Assembly: GCA_024345305.1 (NCBI GenBank)
Contig: BRON01000006.1
Span: 186,001 to 250,000 of the forward strand
Reading direction: 5' to 3'
Source: Mrakia gelida
Lineage: Eukaryota > Basidiomycota > Tremellomycetes > Cystofilobasidiales > Mrakiaceae
Length of the DNA stretch: 64,000 nucleotides
Of the stretch, positions 21,676-32,035 are shown one piece after another; position 1 is the stretch's first letter, and each line of letters opens with the position of its first letter. A program made the translations under genes and the position numbers. The notes below the pieces were generated by a model, which was not told where the DNA came from, ran no database searches, and saw only the letters and a list, made by a program, of their open reading frames with translations.

Positions 21676-24600
21676 ATGCCTATCTCGTCTTCTCTCGCCC
21701 ACCGGGCTTCGCTCTCTGCTCGCTCTGCTGCTTGCTCAAAATCTTTCCCTCAGGCTCTTAGGGTGAGCTCTCCTCCCTCCTCTCTCGCTCGTCTCCTTCT
21801 TTTCTCGCTCCGAGGCCATCTCTTCCTTCCCCTTCTCCCTCTTCCCCTCGCACTCAAGCTCACCCACCCCCTCCCTTCCCTTTCGTTGACTCTTCTCAGT
21901 CCTACGCGATCCCTCCTGGAGCTACCCCTTCCCCCCTCCCCGCTTCTGCTACGATCCCTACGACGCCCAACTCTGTCGTCCAAAAGCGAGTCGTCCCTAC
22001 AGTCGCGACTCCCTCCTCCCAGGCGAAGACCACCATCCCTGTCGTCCCCGTCGTTCCTCCTCCCTCGGACTCAAACCTCATCACTCCAGCTGAGGTCCAC
22101 TACAAGAAGAAGGGATCCTACAAGGGGAAGGCTGGTTGGATCCTGTTCACCGTGTTCGTCCTTCCTCTCTTCGCTCGCTCGACGACTCCTTCCGAGGACG
22201 TCTTCGTCCTGCCTCTCGAGCTGACCTCACTTCCCTCGTCCTTGATTTGACTCGACTACAGGCTGAACTCGTACATCATCGCCACCTACGTCGCTCTTCA
22301 CAACGACACCTTCGAGGAGATCTACACCCAGTACATCCCAGGAGGAGGAGCCATCTTTGATTGGGCGGACGACAACGAGCTCGATAAGGTCGGAGTCGCT
22401 TCAGCCGTTGATGCTTACAACAAGGTCGCAGAGTGAGTACAGTCTCATCGTTTATATGTTCCCCTTGAAGCTCGCGTGAAGGTGTGGGAGCTGAGGATGG
22501 GGCGCGAGTCGAAGAGTCGAAGGGAGCTCTCAAACGCGGAAGCTCATCTCTCGCTCCTTTTCTTCCTTTCCTCTCCCTTTTCCCCTCCTCCTCCTTTGCC
22601 CTTACAGTACCTCTAAGTCCCTCTACCGAGGCATCACTGGACAGACCTTCGATCCTCCTGCCACCTCCACCAACCCCAACCACTCCTCCGAACGACTCGC
22701 CGCCCTCCAAAAGTCCATGTCCTCCTCCGCCTCCGACATCAAAGCCAAAGCTGCCTCCGCTGCCGAACCCGTCACTCAGTACGCTTCCGACGTCAGGGAG
22801 CGAGCTGCCAAAGCTCCCGCAAGGGACTTCGAGGCTTCCAAGGCTTCGACTCCTTCCAAGGGAGAGGACGCTCGAGCGAAGGCTTTCGCTGCCGTCGACG
22901 ACTCGAAGCTCGTGCTCGAGAGGAAGACCGAGGAGGCTAGGAAGAAGGCTGAGGATGCTAAGAAGGAGGCTGAGAAGGCGGTCGAGGAGGCCAGGAAGAA
23001 GGCTGGAGAGCTCAAGAAGGACGTTGTGAGCAAGGTCACCGCTGCTGAGGTCGCCGTCGAGAAGAAGGCTCACGACATCAAGGAGGCCGTCGTCGAGAAG
23101 GCTCAGGACCTCAAGGAAGCCGTCGTTGGAACTCCTCACTCGTTCGCCGACCTCAAGGAGGAGGCTCTCAAGGGAATCGAGAGCATCAAGGCCGCTGGAG
23201 GAGTCGTCGCCGACAAGGCTGCCGACATCTTCGACGGAGCGAAGGTCGAGACGGAGAAGGCTCGAGCTTGGGTCTGGAGCGAGGGAGTCGAGGATCTCGT
23301 CAACCAGGCTGAGAGTGCTCTTGGATTCGCGAAGGACAAGGCTGAGACCAAGGTCGAGGAGGTCAAGGAGGCTGCTGGTCAGGTCAAGAAGGATCTCGCT
23401 CCCGTCGCTCCTGGAGACAAGGTCGCTTGGACTGGAGGACCTCTCCCTCTCGGATTCGAGCCTCCCCCCGGTTACTTCGTCCCCAAGTCCTCCTCCTCCT
23501 CCCCCAACGGAGACGCTCTGCCTCTCATCGCACCCAAGGTCCAGTCCTTCTCCACCTCGGAACCCATCATCTCCCAACTCGCGTCCACCATCGACTCCCT
23601 CGCTTCCTACCTCTCCTCCCACGCGTCAGGTCCTCAGAAGCTGCCCACCACGTCGTCGTACACCTCCGCCGAGCAGGCCAAGAAGCTCATTGACAACGCT
23701 GTTGGAGACCTTGAGGCTCTCGGAGGGAGACTGCAGAAGGTCCAGGAGGACGCGAAGAAGGAGCTGGAGACGGGGCTGGAGAGGAGGAGGGTCGAGTTTG
23801 AGAACGAGGTGAAGAGGAGGGAGGAGGTTCTGGAGAGTGAGTTGGAGAAGAGGGAGGAGGGGTGGAAGGGTGTTGTGGAGGATGAGAGGAGGAGGTTGGT
23901 TGAGGTGTTCAGGGAGAAGTTGGAGAGGGAGCTTGAGGCTCAGAGTGAGATTATCAACGAGAGGTTAGTCGAACGTCGAACGCGTCCTTTCTTCCACTTT
24001 CCTTTGCCTTTCTTCTCCTTCCTCGCGTCTCGAAGAAACAGAGCTGACCTTGCGCGTGCCGTTTGGCTTTGGTCTGTGGGTTTGAATCGAACAGACTGAA
24101 GGAGGAAGTCCTCGCTCAGGGAATCGAGCTTCAACGTCGGTGGATCCGAGAGATCAAGCTCCAGGTCGAGACCGAGCGAGGAGGACGACTTTCCAAGCTC
24201 GAGGGACTCGAGAAGGGGTTGAAGGATCTCGAGAAGGTCACCTTGGATAACTCGGCTGTTCTCGACGAGAACGTTAAGCTTCACGTACGTCTCGCCCTCC
24301 CTCCTCCCGTCCCCGCTCCTTTGCTCTCTCCTTCTTCTCTCGCAACGCAAATCACCTTTCGCTAACCCTTCCCTCTTCTATTTTTTCTTCCTTGATTGCG
24401 TCCCCCTCTCAGACCCTCTGGTCCGCCCTCCGAGCCGTCCAATCAGCCATCAATACCCCCCGTCAACCCTTCACCACCCAACTCGCCGCTCTCTCCTCCC
24501 TCTCCCCCTCCTCCTCCTCCTCCTCTTCTTCCACCATCTCCACCGCCCTCTCCTCCATCCCCCGCTCCACCTCCTCTCAGGGAGTCGAAACCCTCCCCGA

Positions 24601-25098
24601 CCTCACCTACTGGTTCACAACCAAAGTAGCCCCTCGAATCCGATCCGTCGCTCTCGTACCCGACTCAGCAGCAGACGCGGGTGTCCTCTCCCATCTTGCT
24701 TCTGCTATCCTCTCCCCCATTCTGTTCAGGAAGCAAGGAAACGTGGAAGGCGGGGATGTGGCTAGTGTGTTGGCGAGGGCGGAGGATAGGTTGAGTAGGA
24801 AGGATTTGGATGGGGCGGCTAGGGAGGTGAATTCGTTGAAAGGGTGGGCGGGAGTGTTGGCGGGGGATTGGTTGAAGGAGGCGAGGAAGAGGTTGGAGGT
24901 TGAGCAGGCGCTGGAGGTGAGTTTGATTCGGCTCTACTGGATTGAGGATTGGGTGAGGTGGTGAGAGGGAGAGGGGGAGGGACGCGTCGCGGAAAGAGAG
25001 GAGACGGAGAGCTGACTCGTCGCGTTTCTTCGTTCGTTTCCGTTCTCTCGCAGGTCGTCGCCACGGAGGCTACCCTCTCGTCCCTTCTCCTCGTTTAG
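21676..25098 (+). CDS. MIC60: MICOS complex subunit MIC60 (mitofilin)
   Basis: MIC60 is the core of the MICOS complex that shapes crista junctions in the mitochondrial inner membrane. Exon 1 gives a presequence (MPISSSLAHRASLSARSAAC). A Pro/Thr-rich linker follows, then the single transmembrane helix spliced at KGKAGWILFTVF and LNSYIIATYVALHND, then a very long charged coiled coil (repeated EARKKAEDAKKEAEKAVEEA pattern near 22920-23040). The C-terminal mitofilin region is visible as LKEEVLAQGIELQRRWIREI, TLWSALRAVQSAINTPRQPF and the final VVATEATLSSLLLV. The stop is at 25096-25098. The order of presequence, one helix, coiled coil and mitofilin domain matches the family. The coiled coil produces a long antisense open frame (22276-23622), which is an artefact. 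Confidence 0.9.
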
Positions 25099-25718
25099 GT
25101 CGTTGGGGTGGTCCTGTTTTGGGCGGGAGTTTAGAAGAGTAAATAGTTGTTCGTTCTTGATTTGGTAGCGGATCTCATCGAGGTTTGGTTTTAGTTCGTC
25201 GTCGACGAGAGCGAGACGAGCGCTGTTTGAGAGAGAGAGAGCACGCGAGCTTCGGAGGGAGAGAGACATGAGGACGCGCAAATCTTCGCAAGCTCTCGAG
25301 CTGGAATCGTCGCGAGGAGCTAGAAGAAAGGGGGGAGGGGAAGAGGAGCATGAAAGGGAGGACGAGGCTGTTTTCGGTCAAGATCCGTCCCCCCTCTTCG
25401 ACGTCAGCCGCAGAAGCCGCAGAACCTGGTGGGGAAGCAGATTTTCTGTCGTTCTTCGAGTCGCTTTGTAGTAGGAAAGTTTTTACCCAGAGGAGGCTGT
25501 AGGAAAAAAGTGTAGATCCCCCTCTCGAAACGTCATCATCAATTCACCTCAATTTCCTGCGTTCCTCTTCCCCTTCCCCAGCCCTCTTCTCCTTCGCGGC
25601 CTTCAACCATCACACCACCTTCCTCCCCTTCCCCTCTAACAGATCCCAACCCACCTACCCACCACACCCGCTCACCCACCCCCAGCCCACTCTTATCGAG
25701 CTCTCTTCTGCGTTCACG
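25099..25718. other. Intergenic, trehalase promoter side
   Basis: 620 bases. The first part is MIC60 3' region. From 25530 a C/T-dominated, G-poor leader runs to the trehalase ATG at 25719. Nothing else was recognised. Confidence 0.45.
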
Positions 25719-28700
25719 ATGAGCACTCGTCCTCAAATCAAGACGAGCCACTCCCTTCTCTTTCACGACGACCACACCCATCTCACAGCTTCCCCTCTCA
25801 CAGCTCATCCTTCGTCTCAATCAGCCCTCTCCGTCTCTCCTGGTAGCAAGATCCCGGCCTTCAACGCGGATGCTTCCGAGTACTACGGTGGGAAGGAGGT
25901 TCACTCAAGGGGGAGGACTTACAGCTCAGTCAGTGAAGCATCTCTCTCGTCTCGTCTCTCGTTCCTCTTTGTTCTCGCTGGAGGGACATGGGCTGGCTGG
26001 AGGGAGAAGCAAGGGTAGGGCGAGCTCGCAGCATACACCCCCACTCATCTTCAGGGCGAGAAAGGAGAGAGGGACCTCGCAAAGAAGGGAAAGGCTCGAG
26101 CGAGATAACGAGAGCTCCCTCCTCCTTCCCGCACCATCTCCTCCCTCCTCCCCATCTCCTCTCCTTCCATGCTCTCTTCTTCATCTCTCAAACTGACCTT
26201 GAGTTTTTCGTTCTTTTCAGGCTGCTCCTCCTCGAGGTGGAGTTGGAATCAACAACGATCTCATGAACAGACAGAGGAGATTGAGTCATGGTTCGTTCAC
26301 TCTCCTCCCTTCGCTCTCCTTCGCCTCCCTTCTCTCGTTCAGCCCTCCCGCGTACTCAGGCTGATATCTTCGCTCGTTCATTGGCTCGTTCGACAGACGA
26401 AATCACCAAATCTGCGCCTCGACGTTTCCTGATTGACGTGGAAGAGACGCTTAGGCTCGTGCTCGAGCAGGAGGATACGGATGGAGACTTTCAGGTCAGT
26501 CCTCGTTTCGCTCGTCTCTTCTTCGTTGCGTTTGTTCGAGAGAGAGATAAAGAAGCTCAAACTGACTCTTTCGTTGTATACAGATCTCCATCACCGACTC
26601 TGGACCCAAGGTGATGACTCTAGGAACGGCCACCTCGAACGGATACAAGTCCTTTGACGTCAGAGTCAGTGATCACTCTCTCTTTCCCTCTCCCTCTACC
26701 TCCCTCCTTTCCCTTCCCTCTCTCCCTACTAATCGCCCCTTCAAACCCTTGGACGCGTTCAGGGAACCTACATGCTCTCGAACCTCCTTCAAGAACTCGC
26801 TCTCGCCAGGGATTACGGTCGGAAACGGATCGTGCTCGACGAGGCTCGACTGACCGAGAACCCGGTCGATAGACTGAGCAGGATGATCAAGAACTCGTTC
26901 TGGAACTCGTTGACCAGGAGGATCGATGGAGATGGATTGGAGATCATCTGTGCGGATCCGAAGAATCGGTGAGTGGCCTCGTTCAGGAAGGAGGGCGAGG
27001 GGGAGGGAGGAGTTGAGCTTGGAAGGAGGAGGGAGGGAGGGCTGAGCTGAAGCTGACTCTCGTTTTGGGTTTGGGTTTGGGTTGGGCTGGTGGATAGAAC
27101 GAGCAACGTCAAGCCTTTGATCTACGTTCCTTGTGGAGAGCCCGAGATGGCTGAGTACTACCGAGAAGTGTGAGTCTTTTCACCCTCTCCGTCCGAACTC
27201 ATTGCCTCGCTCGTTCCCTCCCTCTCTCGAGCTCACGCCCCTCCCTTTCCTTCGCGCGTCGCAGCTCCCGTCAAAAACCCCATCTCGGCCTCCAAGTCGA
27301 GCTTCTCCCTCCCAACCCTTCCGACCCAGCCTTCGTCAAATCCCTCAACGACCGACCTGGAATCCTCGCTCTAGCCATGCGCAAGACGGTCGATCCAGCC
27401 ACGGGGAAGAAGACGTTCAAGGGGATCCCGTTCGTCGTGCCTGGAGCGAGGTTCAACGAGTTGTACAACTGGGATAGTTACTTCATCTCCCTTGGACTGC
27501 TGGTGGACGGGAAGGTCGAGATGGCGAAGGGGATGGTGGAGCATTTCATCTTTGAGATTAAGCATTATGGTGAGTTTCGAGCTCGCTCGTTTGTACGTGT
27601 TCGTTCGTCGTTCTCGAGCTCGTACTGATCCACCTTTGACTCTTACTTTCTTCGATGGTTGTAGGCAAGATCCTGAATGGAAGTCGGAGCTACGTGAGTC
27701 GAACAAACGAAGGGAAGGGAAGAAGGGGAAACTGACGCGTCTTTCGTTTCATTCCGTTCGAGCAGTACCTCTGTCGCTCTCAACCTCCCTTCCTCACCGA
27801 CATGGCTCTCCAAACCTACAACCAGCTCGATCGAACAGAGGACAAGGAGAACAAAGTCTGGCTCAAAGCGGCCATTCAAGCTGCCATCAAGGTTCGTCTT
27901 CTTCCCCTCTCTCCCTCTCCCTCCCTCCTCCCCTACCCTTCCTCTTCCCTTCCTGTCCCTAACCCCACCCCCCACCCCCCTCCCCCCTCCCTTCGCTCGC
28001 GCTTGCAGGAGTACCACACCGTCTGGGTCGCCGAACCACGCATGGATCCCGTCACAGGACTCTCTCGCTATCGTCCAGACGGACTCGGAATCCCTCCTGA
28101 AACGGAAGCCACCCACTTCACCCACATCCTCCAGCCGTTCGCGGAGAAGCATGGGATTTCGGTGCTCGAGTTTGCGGATGCGTACGATGCGGGAGAGTTG
28201 AAGGAGCCGGAGTTGGATGAGTACTTCATGCATGATCGGGCGGTTAGGGAGGTGAGTGCTTTTGAGTTCGAGCTTGGGTTGGGTTTGAAAGCGGTTTGGG
28301 AAGGGTGGTGGGAGGGAGGGCGGTGGGAGAGCTGGGGATGACGGGTGGGAGCTTTGGAAGGAGGAGTTGGTTGAAGGAAAGAAGGAGCCGGGGGGAGGGA
28401 AGGAGGACTTGTTGAGCTCGAGCTGACTTTCGACGCGTCTTGCTTTTGGTTTTGGTCTTCGCGCGATTCAGAGTGGACACGACACGACCTACCGATTCGA
28501 GAAGCGATGTGCCAACCTCGCTACCATCGATCTCAACTCTCTGCTTTACAAGTGAGTTCCGTCGTCCTTTCCTTGCTCTTTGCTCGTCGCGTCTCTACTC
28601 TCTCTCGTGTTGTTCCCTCGAACCCCGAACTCACCTCTCCGTCCCTCCTCTTCTCCGTCCGTCCCTTCTCCCTTCCGATAGGTACGAAATGGACATCGCC

Positions 28701-30145
28701 ACCGCCATCCGAGACGTCTTCAACGACTCCCTCGACATGGACTCCTTCGACGACATCTTCCCTCTCTCTCCCTTCCCCATCTCCCCTGAAACCTACGCCA
28801 CCCCAGTCTCCTCCTGGCCCAGATCCACCTCCAAACGTCAAACCTCTGCGGAATGGTTCGCCCGAGCAGCGTTCAGGAAGCAGCAGATCGACAAGTACCT
28901 CTGGAACGAAGGAAGCAAGCTGTACTACGACTACGATACGAGCAAGAAGAGGCAGAGCAGGTACGAGAGTGTGACGGCGTTCTGGGCCATGTGGGCGGGG
29001 TGTGCGAGTGAGGATCAGGCGGAGAAACTTGTGTACATCCAGCTTTTCCTCTTTCGTCTGGGTGGGGGTGGGTGGTGGGGGCGGGGCGGGCGGTGGAAGG
29101 GAACGAGCGAAACGGAACGAAACTAACGCGTCTTCGTTTTCGTCTTGCTCTCGAAACAGTCGATACTCGCTCTCCAAGTTCGAAGTCATCGGGGGTCTCG
29201 TTCCTGGAACCGAGGAGTCTCGAGGAAAGATCTCGCTTTCGCGGCCGAACAGGCAGTGGGGTTCGTCCCCTCCCTCCTTTCTCCCTCTCGTCTCTCGTCT
29301 CGTCTCGCCGCGTCGAACTCTCGCTGACCTAATTCGCTTTCTTTGTGGTGTTTCGCTTTTGATTTGGCGCCTTCCAGACTTCCCCTTCGCGTGGCCACCA
29401 CATCAGATCATGGCCTGGGTTGGACTGGAGCGATACGGGTACGAGATCGAGGCGAGGAGGTTGGCGTACAGATGGGTTTACTTGATGACGGTCGCGTTTG
29501 TGGATTGTGAGTCTCGCGTCGAGTCCGCTTCGTCTCCTGTCTGAGAGGATCGTTGCTGACGAACGTTTCGATTTCACAGTCAACGGAGTCGTGCCGGAGA
29601 AGGTTCGTACAGAGACGGACGAGAAACGAGACGACGCGTTTGGACGACGACGAAGAAACTGACCTTCCCCTCGTTCGTTTGGTTTGTGATACAGTTCGAC
29701 GCTGTTAAGCTCTCACACATGGTCGACGCCGAGTACGGAAACCAGGGAGTCGACTTTAAGTTCGTTGCGAGGGAAGGTTTCGGGTGGACGAAGTGAGTCG
29801 CGTCTCTTCGTCTCGTTCTCGTCTTGTCTTCGCGTCGAGCTGACCCATCTTCCTCTCTTTCTTTCCCCTTTCTCAGCTCGAGTTTCCAAGTCGGAGTTTC
29901 CTTCCTCAGGTACGTTCCTCTCATTCCCTTCTCTCTTTCCCGTTCGTTTCGTCCCTCAAAACTGACTCTCGTTCCCTCCACCCTCTCGTCCTCACAGCGT
30001 CGCCGAACGACGAGCCGTCTCCGCCTGCATCTCCCCCGAGGTCTTCTACGCCGGTCACACCACCGCCTCCTCCGAGTCGGTTGCTCCTCTCGTGGATCCC
30101 ATCCAGGTAGCTTTGCAGGGAGTTGACTTGAACGCGTCGGGTTGA
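25719..30145 (+). CDS. NTH1: Neutral (cytosolic) trehalase, GH37
   Basis: Hydrolyses the storage and stress disaccharide trehalose to two glucose units in the cytosol. The product starts [24 protein letters not shown]-type RRLS site lies in [10 protein letters not shown] near 26280. The calcium-binding loop of neutral trehalases follows as [17 protein letters not shown]. Trehalase signature 1 is [14 protein letters not shown] near 27440 and signature 2 is [13 protein letters not shown], spliced near 29380. Other hallmarks are [34 protein letters not shown] and the C-terminal REGFGWTNSSFQVG. The gene has some fifteen exons and ends at 30143-30145. Regulation by PKA phosphorylation and calcium via 14-3-3 is known for yeast Nth1. 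The RRLS and the loop suggest the same here. There is no signal peptide, which separates it from acid trehalases. Confidence 0.93.
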
Positions 30146-30540
30146 AGGTCTTCTTAATCGTTTCGTTTCGTTTTGCCGCTTTCTCTCTCCATGCGAGAGT
30201 CTTCTCTCTCCCTTTCTTCTTTCTTGAAGTTCTATGCTCTCTTGCTTATTTCTTTCTTCTTCCCTCCACCGGCTTCGTTCTCTCCTTCTCCTGTACATCC
30301 TATCTCGCTCCCATCACCGCTCGTCTCATCCTTCTCCCTCCATCTGGTTTTAGACAGTCTTCCCTCGCTCCATCCCTTCTTCTTTCTTTGCTTTTCCCTC
30401 CCCTCACCCGCTTCCCGAAACAACTTATGTAACAAGTATCTTGATCCGTCGCTTTTTCTTGCTTGAACGGAGGCAAACTCGCGAGCTCTCGAAATCGTTG
30501 AGCTCAGCTGAACTCCTTCTCCTTCCCCTCCCATCCACGA
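30146..30540. other. Intergenic
   Basis: T/C-rich 3' region of trehalase and short promoter of the next gene. No coding or RNA element was recognised. Confidence 0.4.
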
Positions 30541-31539
30541 TGTCCGTCCCCATCACCGTCTCGCCCGTCTCAGCCTCAAGCTCTTCGCCTCCTCTCAGTA
30601 GGAAGTCACCTCCCAAGCCGACTGCTACGACTCTCAAGTTTCAGTACTCTCCTTCGAGGGATGGGAAGGATCGCAATCTGCTCATCCTCTTTCACGGACT
30701 TGGTGAGCTCGACCTTCTCCTCCTTCTTTCGCCCATCCTTCCCTCCGCTGACTCGACCTTTTGGCTTCTGTTGGGGTCCAGGGGATACGAGTCAACCCTT
30801 CTTCGACCTAGGCAAGAAACTCAACCTCCCTGAAACTGCTATCATGGCTGTTCAAGCTCCTTTGCAGTTCGTTTCCTCCCTCCCTCCCTCCCTCTTATCC
30901 CTTTCCTCTCCTCCCTTTCCCCAAACTGACTTCCCACCCCTTCTCTCCTCCAGAATCCCCCTCCTAGACGAACCCTCCTTCATGTTCTACCCCTCCTTCA
31001 CCATCCCAGACTTCACTCCCATCCTCAACCCCAACCCCTCCTCCGTCCTCACCCTCCTCTCGTCCCTCCTCACCCACCTCACCTCTCCAGCATGCGGGTC
31101 CTGGCCCCTCTCGTCCATCCATCTCTTCGGATTCGGTCAAGGAGGATCTGTAGCAGCCGAACTAGCTCTCCTTTCGTCCTCCAAACCATCTTCGCTCTCC
31201 TCAGACGCGGGAGCGACTCGACTAGGCTCCCTCGTAACCGTCTCAGGTCCTTTACTCTCCCTCCCTACCCCCCCACAAGGCAAGGAAAACCAAACGCCCG
31301 TCCTCGCACTGCATAGGAGCGGGGAAGCGTACTCAAAGACCGATTTGGGAGCGTTCGGGAAGGGGTTCCGGGAGGTGAAGGAAGTGAGGTTTGTCGGGGG
31401 GCAGCAGGGGATGGTGAAGGGAGAGGGAGAGTGGAGGGTTGTGATGAAGTTTTGGAGTGAGCATTTGGAGAGGGAGAGCAAGATGGGTGGGGGAGGGGAG
31501 ATGTATGAGGTGTTGGAGGGGGGACCGAAGATGGGATGA
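30541..31539 (+). CDS. Esterase-like alpha/beta hydrolase (phospholipase/carboxylesterase group)
   Basis: Three exons. Strand and oxyanion region appear as DRNLLILFHGLGDTSQPFFD (spliced at about 30702 and 30781), followed by LGKKLNLPETAIMAVQAPLQ. The nucleophile elbow is FGFGQGGSVAAELALL near 31130, a GxGxGG variant where acyl-protein thioesterases have GFSQGG, so the usual serine position is glycine-flanked glutamine and then glycine (FGQGG). The later strand TPVLALHRSGEAYSKT would carry the acid position, but no clear D is seen there, and no clear C-terminal catalytic histidine was identified (a possible one is WSEHLERE). The fold assignment is sound, but the catalytic triad may be altered, so the protein may be a non-classical or inactive hydrolase. 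No signal peptide. It ends at 31539. Confidence 0.7.
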   Translation, partial: CPSPSPSRPSQPQALRLLSVGSHLPSRLLRLSSFSTLLRGMGRIAICSSSFTDLVSSTFSSFFRPSFPPLTRPFGFCWGPGDTSQPFFDLGKKLNLPETAIMAVQAPLQFVSSLPPSLLSLSSPPFPQTDFPPLLSSRIPLLDEPSFMFYPSFTIPDFTPILNPNPSSVLTLLSSLLTHLTSPACGSWPLSSIHLFGFGQGGSVAAELALLSSSKPSSLSSDAGATRLGSLVTVSGPLLSLPTPPQGKENQTPVLALHRSGEAYSKTDLGAFGKGFREVKEVRFVGGQQGMVKGEGEWRVVMKFWSEHLERESKMGGGGEMYEVLEGGPKMG

Positions 31540-31903
31540 TTGAGTTGAGTTGATAGTTTGGGAGATGGTCGAGCGCGACGCGAGGAAAGAGAGAGAGACA
31601 GAGAGACAGAGAGAGAAGGATAAGCAAGAATTTGGAATGTCTTTACATTGAGGTGCGGGAGCTGAAATTTTAGGCTCAAGCAGACGATCGACGAGAAGAG
31701 GGCCTTTCTCGTTCTCGCTGTCGCTCGACTTGACAACGCGACTCGCGAGCGAAGCGACGACCACGGCTTGAGAAGATGTTGGGATTGAGGGAAGCCTCAT
31801 GTTGAAATCGGGAGAATATTCTTCGAGGAGCTATCCACCCTTTTTTTTTACGGATGCCCAGCCAAACAGCTGAGACCGTCGGGGCGGAAGAGGAAGCAGG
31901 AGG
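31540..31903. other. Intergenic
   Basis: Non-coding spacer between the hydrolase and the promoter block of PPR-like copy B. It includes a GAGA-rich stretch near 31585-31615. No gene was seen. Confidence 0.4.
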
Positions 31904-32035
31904 AGGTTCGTGCGAGCTCGAGCTCGAGCTCAAAAAGTCGACGGTCCTTCCTCCTTCTTCCCTCTCAGCCCTCACCTTCGTCCCAGCCTCACCTTCCCCT
32001 TCTCTACCCTTTCCGACTAGCTCAGCGACCTCGCT
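31904..32035 (+). repeat. Shared PPR-family promoter/leader block, copy B
   Basis: A block of about 130 bases ends at the ATG. It contains TTCGTGCGAGCTCGAGCTC, then GTCGACGGTCCTTCCTCC, then a CT-rich leader. Close matches precede copy E (56958-57077, plus) and, on the minus strand, copies D (46350-46490) and A (about 15470-15600). It is missing from copy C. Because it is retained outside the coding exons in four copies, it was duplicated with the gene and probably includes the core promoter. Confidence 0.65.

Noticed and set aside
22276..23622. 448-residue minus-strand open frame antisense to MIC60
   Set aside because: Mirror of the Lys/Glu/Ala coiled-coil codons of MIC60. Its Ser/Leu/Asp monotony is not a plausible protein.
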